In this document: one piece after another, positions 32,325-37,600 of the stretch
Layout of the letters: each line of letters opens with the position of its first letter
Numbering within the stretch: position 1 is the first letter of the stretch
NCBI RefSeq assembly: GCF_014649915.1
Contig: NZ_BMTY01000009.1
Location: 233,486 to 271,085, forward strand
Origin: Streptomyces toxytricini
Lineage (GTDB): Bacteria; Actinomycetota; Actinomycetes; Streptomycetales; Streptomycetaceae
Length of the DNA stretch: 37,600 bases
Direction of reading: 5' to 3'
Position numbers and translations under genes: made by a program
Notes under the pieces: model-generated
Database searches by the model: none
Seen by the model: only the letters and a program-made list of their open reading frames with translations
Told to the model about the DNA's origin: nothing

Positions 32325-33877
32325 CGGCCCAGTCCCACCAGATGCACCCGGTCGCGCCCCGCCGCACCTACCTCATCGGCCGCGCCCGGCCGAACGCCGT
32401 CATCGGCAAGAACCGCGAGACCGGCGAAATCGCCCTGATCATCGCGGGCGCGTTCCTCGGCATGATGAGCGGACTGCTCGTCCCCGACCTCACCCTGCGC
32501 ATCGTCGCCCTCGTCGGCTTCCCCCTGCTCGCCCTCGCCGCCGTCTACGTCCCCTACCGCGGCCGCACCTTCTACAAGTGGTACGAGATCAACCGCAGCT
32601 ACAAGCGCATCCTGCGCCGCGGCACCGCGTACCGCTCCGGAGCCATGGAAGCGGGCACCCGCGCCGACGGCCGCGAGGTCGAAGTCGGCCCGCCCCCCGG
32701 CATCGGCCGCATCAGCTGGCTCTCCGCCCCCTTCGGCCCCGACGAGATCGCCGTCCTCCTGCACGCCGACCGCAGGACCGTCACTGCCGCCATCGAGATC
32801 GAGGGCCCCGGCGTCGGCCTGCGCGACAGCGAGGACCAGGAGGCCCTCGTCGACCGCTTCGGCACCCTCCTCAAGCACGTCGCCAACGGCGACGGCTTCG
32901 TCACCCGCCTGCAGATGCTCGCCCGCACCCTGCCCGCCGACCCCGACGCCCACGCCAAGGACGTCATCCAGCGCGGCGACCCCACCGCCCCCGTCTGGCT
33001 GCGCGACTCCTACGACCAGCTCCAGTCGATGGTCTCCACCTCCTCCGAGCAGCACCGCGCCTACCTCGTCGCCTGCATGCACTACACGCGCGAACTCGCC
33101 GCCGAGGCCCACACCATCGCCCGCGCCGGCGGCCGCAAGGGCCGCAAGCTCGACCGCGACTCCGGCCTCGCCATCGTCATGGCCCGCGAGCTCACCGACA
33201 TCTGCGCCCGCCTCGCCGAAGCCGACATCCGGGTACGCCAGCCCCTCGGACAGGGCCGCCTCGCCTCCCTCGTCCACTCCATGTACGACCCGGACCACCC
33301 CATCGACCACATCCAGGCCATGACCAAGCGCAACGCCTGGCCCGCCGAACTCGACGCGGTCGAACCCACCTACCTCCAGGCCAAGACCCGCGAGTCCTCG
33401 ACCCGCGCACCCTGGTGCCACGCCACCGCCTGGATCAAGGAGTGGCCCATGACCCCCGTCGGCGTGAACTTCCTCGCCCCGCTCCTCGTCCACACCCCCG
33501 ACGTCATCCGCACCGTCGCCGTCACCATGGACCTCGAACCCACCGAGATCGCCATCGAGCGGATGCTCACGGAGAAGACCAACGACGAGGCCGACGCCTC
33601 CCGCGCCGCCAAGATGAACCGCACCGTCGACCCGCGCGACATCGCCGCCCACGGCCGGCTCGACCAAAGAGGTGAAGATCTCGCCAGCGGTGCGGCGGGA
33701 GTCAACCTCGTCGGGTACATCACCGTGTCCTCGCGTTCACCGGAGGCCCTCGCCCGCGACAAGAGGACCATCCGCGCCTCGGCCGGCAAGTCCTACCTGA
33801 AGCTGGAGTGGTGCGACCGCGAACACCACCGCGCCTTCGTCAACACCCTGCCGTTCGCCACCGGCATCCGACGCTAG
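32321..33877 (+). CDS. SCO6880-like type IV secretion protein (VirB3/VirB4-N-like)
   Basis: 518 residues, of the family named after SCO6880 in annotation databases. Two N-terminal membrane helices (IALIIAGAFLGMMSGLLV and LRIVALVGFPLLALAAVYVPY) resemble VirB3/PrgI; a long cytoplasmic part follows with IGRISWLSAPFGPDEIAVLLH, TAAIEIEGPGVGLRD and EQHRAYLVACMHYTRELAAEAH, in the manner of the N-terminal domain of VirB4 ATPases. There is no Walker A motif. It probably partners the P-loop ATPase encoded next, together forming the equivalent of VirB3-VirB4. The start is TTG at 32321 with a near-perfect AGGAGGTGA site six bases upstream; a GTG at 32311 is in a different frame. Confidence 0.85.
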   Translation: MTAQSHQMHPVAPRRTYLIGRARPNAVIGKNRETGEIALIIAGAFLGMMSGLLVPDLTLRIVALVGFPLLALAAVYVPYRGRTFYKWYEINRSYKRILRRGTAYRSGAMEAGTRADGREVEVGPPPGIGRISWLSAPFGPDEIAVLLHADRRTVTAAIEIEGPGVGLRDSEDQEALVDRFGTLLKHVANGDGFVTRLQMLARTLPADPDAHAKDVIQRGDPTAPVWLRDSYDQLQSMVSTSSEQHRAYLVACMHYTRELAAEAHTIARAGGRKGRKLDRDSGLAIVMARELTDICARLAEADIRVRQPLGQGRLASLVHSMYDPDHPIDHIQAMTKRNAWPAELDAVEPTYLQAKTRESSTRAPWCHATAWIKEWPMTPVGVNFLAPLLVHTPDVIRTVAVTMDLEPTEIAIERMLTEKTNDEADASRAAKMNRTVDPRDIAAHGRLDQRGEDLASGAAGVNLVGYITVSSRSPEALARDKRTIRASAGKSYLKLEWCDREHHRAFVNTLPFATGIRR

Positions 33878-33895
33878 CTGGAGGGAAAGGCCGCC

Positions 33896-35314
33896 ATGCG
33901 AGACCCGCTGTCCGCCCTCACGGACGCCTTCACCAGCTTCCTGTTCGGCAAGGTCGAGACGACCCGCCTGCCCGTCCGCACCTCCACCGGCCAGGCCCAG
34001 GCCGTCTACCTGCCCACCGCCGCCCCCGGCCTCGGCGACTCCGGTGTGATCATCGGCCGCGAGGTCTACAGCGGCAAGGGCTACATCTACGACCCCTTCC
34101 AGCTGTACGGCCAGCAGCTCCCGGCCCCCCACTGGCTCGTCCTCGGCGAGTCCGGCAACGGCAAGTCCGCACTGGAGAAGACGTACGTCCTGCGCCAGCT
34201 CCGCTTCCGCGACCGCCAGGTCGTCGTCCTCGACGCCCAGGGCGAGGACGGCGTCGGCGAATGGAACCTCATCGCCCAGCAGCTGGGGATAACCCCCATC
34301 CGCCTGGACCCCGTCGCCGCCAACGACGGCGGGATCCGCCTCAACCCCCTCGACCCGGCCATCACCACGACCGGCCAGCTCGCCCTGCTCCGCACCATCA
34401 TCGAGGTGGCGCTCGGCCACGGCCTCGACGAACGCTCCGGCTTCGCCCTGAAGGTCGCCCACGCCTACGTCGTCGACACCATCCGCGACCGCCAGCCCGT
34501 CCTCACCGACATCGTCGAGCAGCTCCGCCACCCCGAACCCGGCTCCGCCGAGGCCATGAACGTCGACATAGACGACGTACGGGCCTGGGGCCTCGACGTC
34601 GCGCTCGTCCTCGACCGCCTCGTCGACGGCGACCTGCGGGGCATGTTCGACGGGCCCACCACCGTCGGCATCGACCTCGACGCCCCCCTGATCGTCTTCG
34701 ACCTCTCCCACATCGACCGCAACTCCATCGCCATGCCCATCCTCATGGCGATCGTCGGCGTGTGGCTGGAGCACACCTGGATCCGCCCGGACCGCAAGAA
34801 GCGCATCTTCCTCGTCGAAGAGGCCTGGCACATCATCAACAGCCCCTTCGTCGCCCAGCTCTTCCAGCGCCTCCTCAAGTTCGGCCGGCGCCTCGGCCTG
34901 TCCTTCGTCGCCGTCGTCCACCACCTGTCCGACGTCGTCGACGGCGCAGCCGCCCGCGAGGCCGCCGCCATCCTCAAGATGGCCTCGACCCGCACGATCT
35001 ACGCCCAGAAGGCCGACGAGGCACGCGCCACCGGACGCGTCCTCGGCCTGCCCCGGTGGGCGGTGGAGATCATCCCCACCCTCACCCCGGGCATCGCCGT
35101 ATGGGACGTCAACGGCAACGTCCAGGTCGTCAAACACCTGATCACCGAAGCCGAACGCCCCCTCGTCTACACCGACCGCGCGATGACCGAGTCCGCCACC
35201 GCGCACCCCCTCCCCGACGACCTCCTGGCGGCCGAACTGGAGGCGGAGCAGCGCGCCCTGCTCATGGAACGCCACCAGGGCGGCGGACCGGGATCCGCGA
35301 CGACCGTGGCGTGA
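33896..35314 (+). CDS. VirB4-type secretion ATPase
   Basis: 472 residues. Walker A is intact (GESGNGKS, Gly84-Ser91); Walker B is IFLVEEAWHII (Glu308-Glu309), with Glu where most VirB4 proteins have Asp-Glu; a downstream motif LGLSFVAVVHHLSDV and the ALKVAHAYVV region fit VirB4/TraC ATPase cores. The short N-terminal 80 residues lack the large VirB4 N-terminal domain, which may be provided by the preceding protein. It should hydrolyse ATP to energise assembly or substrate transfer at the membrane. ATG at 33896 follows ggaggg. This is the only member of the cluster with a complete P-loop. Confidence 0.92.
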   Translation: MRDPLSALTDAFTSFLFGKVETTRLPVRTSTGQAQAVYLPTAAPGLGDSGVIIGREVYSGKGYIYDPFQLYGQQLPAPHWLVLGESGNGKSALEKTYVLRQLRFRDRQVVVLDAQGEDGVGEWNLIAQQLGITPIRLDPVAANDGGIRLNPLDPAITTTGQLALLRTIIEVALGHGLDERSGFALKVAHAYVVDTIRDRQPVLTDIVEQLRHPEPGSAEAMNVDIDDVRAWGLDVALVLDRLVDGDLRGMFDGPTTVGIDLDAPLIVFDLSHIDRNSIAMPILMAIVGVWLEHTWIRPDRKKRIFLVEEAWHIINSPFVAQLFQRLLKFGRRLGLSFVAVVHHLSDVVDGAAAREAAAILKMASTRTIYAQKADEARATGRVLGLPRWAVEIIPTLTPGIAVWDVNGNVQVVKHLITEAERPLVYTDRAMTESATAHPLPDDLLAAELEAEQRALLMERHQGGGPGSATTVA

Positions 35315-35335
35315 GGGGCGGACAAGCCCCGAGGA

Positions 35336-35382
35336 GCACGAGAGGCACGAGAGGCACCAGATGCACGAGAGCGGCACGAGAC
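35336..35382 (+). repeat. 9-bp tandem repeats across a start codon
   Basis: gcacgagag at 35336 and 35345, gcaccagat at 35354, gcacgagag at 35363, then after two extra bases gcacgagac at 35374. The ATG start (35361) of the coupling-like gene falls in the third unit, and the unit before supplies its gagagg ribosome site. Confidence 0.8.
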
Positions 35383-36896
35383 ACCCGGCCAGCCCCGGCC
35401 CCGCCCCCTCCCGCGGCATCCCGGACGGCCTCCTGGTCGCCCTGCTCGCGTTCCTCCTCGGGCTGGCTCTGCTCGTCTGGTCGTCGACGGGGCTGGCCGC
35501 GCTCCTCGCGAAGGGCGCCTGGCCGGCCGCCGTCACGTTCGGCCGCACGCCCGACGCCGTACGGGCCCTGATAGCGGAGCCGCACGATCTGCCGGGTGCC
35601 TGGCCGGCGGCGGACCCGGCGGCACTGTCGGGCTGGGGGCTCTTCTGGGGGCTGTTCGTCGGGCAGCTGCTGGTCCTGTTCGTGCTCACCGTGTTCGTGA
35701 TCGGCGCCGTCGCCCGCACGAAGGCCCGCCGGGCCCTCGCCCGCAGCGTCCCGCCCGAGGCGGATCCGGAGCCCGAGCCGGCTGGGGAGCCGGAGCCGGC
35801 CCCGCCACAGCCGCCGGTGGCGAAGCCGGCACCGGTCGTCCCCGCCCCGGCCGCTGCCGGGCCGAAGGACGAGGCGTACCGGTACGGCTTCGGCCACCCG
35901 CCCCGCGCCGGGGTCTCCTCCGCCGCTCCGGCGGGCCGTCTGGCGTACGGGGGCCCGGGCGAGCGCCGCCGCCTGGCCGCGGGCCACCTCGCGGCCGCGG
36001 AGGGTGCGGCGCTCGTCGTGACGTCCTCCCCGGCCCTGTGGGCGGACACGAAGGACGCCCGCGCGAAGCTGGGTCCGGTCCTCCTGTACGACCCGTCGCA
36101 CCTGTGCGACACCCCGGCCCGCATGCACTGGAACCCGGCGGAGGGCTGCACGGACCGGGAAACGGCGGCCGCCCGCGCGACGGCCCTGCTGGCCCCCGTA
36201 CGGCCGCGGGCGCGCATGGACGAGGCAGTCGCCGACACGGCGGAGACCCTGCTGCGGAGCTGGCTTCAGGCGGCCGCGCTGGACGGCCGCCCGTTCAAGC
36301 AGCTGCACCGGTGGGCGCAGGGCGCCGGCGTCCAGGAGGCGGTCCGAATCCTGCGCACGCACCCGCAGGCGGCGGCGGGGGCGGCCGGGGAGCTGGAGAG
36401 CGCACTCACCGCCCACCCCGAACGCCGCGACCAGGCAAGGCATCTGACGGGCCGCTCCCTGGCGTGCCTGACGTCGGTTCACATCCGCGAGGCCTGCAAT
36501 CCGAACCGAACGGATGCGCTGACGCTGGCATCGTTCCTGCAGGAGGGGGGCACCCTTTATGTGGTGGGCGAATCCGTGGAGGACCCCGCGGCCCACCCGG
36601 GTGCGATGCCGCTGCTGACCGCACTCGCGTCGAGCGTGGTCGAGCACGGCCGCCGCATGGCCGCACGGTCATCCCACGGCCGGCTCGACCCACCACTCAC
36701 CCTGGTCCTGGAGGACGTGGCGGCCGTCGCCCCGATCCCGCAGCTGCCCGACCTCCTCGCGGAGGACGCGCTGCCGCTGCTGGCGCTGTGCCGCAGCCGC
36801 GAACAGGCCCGCTCGCGCTGGCCGCAGTGGCCCGCGGAACCCCCGGCCGACGCACCGGCGCCGCCCCGGCCGGGGGCCCGTACGCCGGCTCCCTGA
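35361..36896 (+). CDS. VirD4/TraG-like coupling protein with degenerate P-loop
   Basis: 511 residues. Two N-terminal membrane helices (LLVALLAFLLGLALLVW and FWGLFVGQLLVLFVLTVFVIG) and a Pro/Glu-rich linker precede a TraG/VirD4-like domain: YRYGFGHPP, ALVVTSSPALWADTKDARAKLGPVLLYDPS, MHWNPAEGCTD and LTLVLEDVAAVAPIPQLPDLLAED. Where a coupling protein has GPPGSGKT there is only GGPGERRR (197-204), without Lys or Ser/Thr, so ATP binding is unlikely. Walker B is Glu451-Asp452 instead of Asp-Glu. Coupling proteins bring substrates to the channel; this one may do so without ATP hydrolysis. ATG chosen for the gagagg six bases upstream. Last gene of the operon; stop lies four bases from the convergent GNAT gene stop. 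Confidence 0.85.
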   Translation: MHESGTRHPASPGPAPSRGIPDGLLVALLAFLLGLALLVWSSTGLAALLAKGAWPAAVTFGRTPDAVRALIAEPHDLPGAWPAADPAALSGWGLFWGLFVGQLLVLFVLTVFVIGAVARTKARRALARSVPPEADPEPEPAGEPEPAPPQPPVAKPAPVVPAPAAAGPKDEAYRYGFGHPPRAGVSSAAPAGRLAYGGPGERRRLAAGHLAAAEGAALVVTSSPALWADTKDARAKLGPVLLYDPSHLCDTPARMHWNPAEGCTDRETAAARATALLAPVRPRARMDEAVADTAETLLRSWLQAAALDGRPFKQLHRWAQGAGVQEAVRILRTHPQAAAGAAGELESALTAHPERRDQARHLTGRSLACLTSVHIREACNPNRTDALTLASFLQEGGTLYVVGESVEDPAAHPGAMPLLTALASSVVEHGRRMAARSSHGRLDPPLTLVLEDVAAVAPIPQLPDLLAEDALPLLALCRSREQARSRWPQWPAEPPADAPAPPRPGARTPAP

Positions 36897-36900
36897 CCGC

Positions 36901-37473
36901 CTAACCCCGGGCTGCCGGTGCGGGCCGGCGGAACACGTACTCCAGCTCCTTCGCCGCCGGGTCGCCGGGCTTGGGGATGACGAGCCCGCTCGGCCGGAAC
37001 CCGTACCGCCGGTAGAAGCCGCCGGCCCGTGCGTTGTCCTCGTGCACGAACAGCCGGACGCGCTCCAGCCGCGGCTCCTCCAGCGACCACGCCCAGTCGA
37101 GCGCGGCGGCGAAGAGGGCGTCGGTCAGCCCGCGCCCGCGCCACTCGGGCCGTACGTACACGCCGACGAGGTGCCCCTGGTCGATGTCGACGGTCCGCTC
37201 GAGGAAGTCGGCCCCGCCGACCGGCTCGACGAATGCGGACACGGAGCCGACCCACTGCCCGTCGGGCGTCTCTGCGATGAACTGCCGGAGGTGCACGCCT
37301 TTGGCCGCCCCGCGCGCCCGTTCCTGCCAGTACGCGTCGGGTTTGGCGGCTGCGTCCTCGACGGACTCCAGGAACGCCATGGGCGCGAGCGGGTCGGCGA
37401 GGGCCTCCAGGCGGAGGGCCTTGACCTTCTGCCATTCGTCGGTGCGTACGGGGCGGATCACAAACTGTTCCAT
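36901..37473 (-). CDS. GNAT family N-acetyltransferase
   Basis: 190 residues with a single GNAT fold. The acetyl-CoA binding motif A is VGVYVRPEWRGRGLTDALFAAALDWA, with R/Q-x-x-G-x-G/A as RGRGL; motif B is LFVHEDNARAGGFYRRYGFRPSG. The N-terminus MEQFVIRPVRTDEWQKVKALRLEAL is typical of RimI/SSAT-like members. The substrate is unknown. ATG at 37473 is the natural start of the fold. It is read toward the secretion-like operon and lies between it and the rRNA operon end. Confidence 0.9.
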   Translation of the reverse strand: MEQFVIRPVRTDEWQKVKALRLEALADPLAPMAFLESVEDAAAKPDAYWQERARGAAKGVHLRQFIAETPDGQWVGSVSAFVEPVGGADFLERTVDIDQGHLVGVYVRPEWRGRGLTDALFAAALDWAWSLEEPRLERVRLFVHEDNARAGGFYRRYGFRPSGLVIPKPGDPAAKELEYVFRRPAPAARG

Positions 37474-37541
37474 GCACCCGGATCCAATCACGGGCCGGCC
37501 TGTACCGCACCGCTGTTTCAACCTGCCCTGAAACGCAGGAA

Positions 37542-37569
37542 AGCCCCGCACCAGAGCTGGTGCGGGGCT
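37542..37569 (-). terminator. Terminator of the rRNA operon
   Basis: agccccgcaccag (37542-37554) pairs perfectly with ctggtgcggggct (37557-37569), a 13-bp stem with minimal loop. On the minus strand it is followed by TTCC, and it lies 12 bases after the 5S rRNA 3' end. Confidence 0.88.
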
Positions 37570-37580
37570 AACCCACAATG

Positions 37581-37600
37581 ATTGTTCGGCGGCGTCCTAC
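37581..37600 (-). rRNA. rrf: 5S rRNA, 3' end only (truncated by window edge)
   Basis: The reverse complement reads GTAGGACGCCGCCGAACAAT, which is the conserved 3' end of Streptomyces 5S rRNA. The rest of the gene, and presumably 23S and 16S genes, lies beyond the right edge. The exact mature 3' end may differ by a base or two. Confidence 0.85.

Noticed and set aside
25088..36896. Integrative conjugative element
   Set aside because: No integrase, relaxase, att duplication, tRNA target or replication gene is visible, and base composition and codon use match the flanks.

Overview
The window is chromosomal DNA from a high-GC actinomycete, almost certainly a Streptomyces or close relative. Third-codon positions are nearly all G/C, GTG starts are common, several genes start directly behind a -10 box, and a mycothiol gene (mshD) is present. 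The order glnR, LacI regulator, HtrA protease, two-component pair, phospholipase, 5'-nucleotidase, mshD, ppk, CHAD, pstSCAB, pit, DUF47, csoR matches, from memory, a conserved core segment of the Streptomyces coelicolor chromosome. I see no transposase, integrase, tRNA or CRISPR array.

Layout. Positions 1-1863 (minus): a truncated Gln/Pro-rich repeat membrane protein behind a MoaD/ThiS-like protein. 2281-4185 (plus): a possible leader peptide, glnR, and a LacI-family regulator. 4271-7856 (plus): a membrane-anchored HtrA protease followed by an OmpR-type response regulator and histidine kinase. 7836-10729 (minus): a PI-PLC-like phospholipase and a secreted 5'-nucleotidase. 10931-19811 (plus): mshD, ppk, CHAD protein, pstS-pstC-pstA-pstB. 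19925-21549 (minus): DUF47 (PhoU-like) and Pit phosphate transporter. 21742-24894: csoR, a lipoprotein, several very small proteins and a PAP2 phosphatase. 25088-36896: a relaxase-free type IV secretion-like locus. On the minus strand it has a thioesterase, a degenerate Ser/Thr kinase and an SLT/NlpC-P60 cell-wall hydrolase; on the plus strand a Cys-rich pentapeptide protein and six secretion-type genes. 36901-37473 (minus): a GNAT acetyltransferase. The right edge holds the 3' end of a 5S rRNA gene and the rRNA operon terminator, both minus strand.

How the parts fit. The centre is a phosphate block: high-affinity uptake (PstSCAB, with a clear PHO box), low-affinity uptake (Pit with DUF47), polyphosphate kinase with a polyphosphate-associated CHAD protein, and secreted enzymes that can release phosphate from nucleotides. 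GlnR at the left links it to nitrogen control. HtrA with its two-component pair looks like an envelope-stress module; three 11-nt-spaced CTCA(G/T) units upstream of htrA are a candidate binding site for the adjacent regulator.

The most unusual part is 25088-36896. It has a VirB1-like hydrolase, small two-TM and VirB8-like proteins, a VirB6/TrbL-like membrane protein, a SCO6880-like protein that may supply the missing N-terminal part of VirB4, a compact VirB4-type ATPase with intact P-loop, and a VirD4/TraG-like coupling protein whose P-loop is gone. A nearby membrane-spanning kinase has lost its catalytic Lys, the Asp of HRD and the Asp of DFG. No relaxase or oriT is visible, so the locus looks like a resident envelope or secretion machine rather than a conjugative element.
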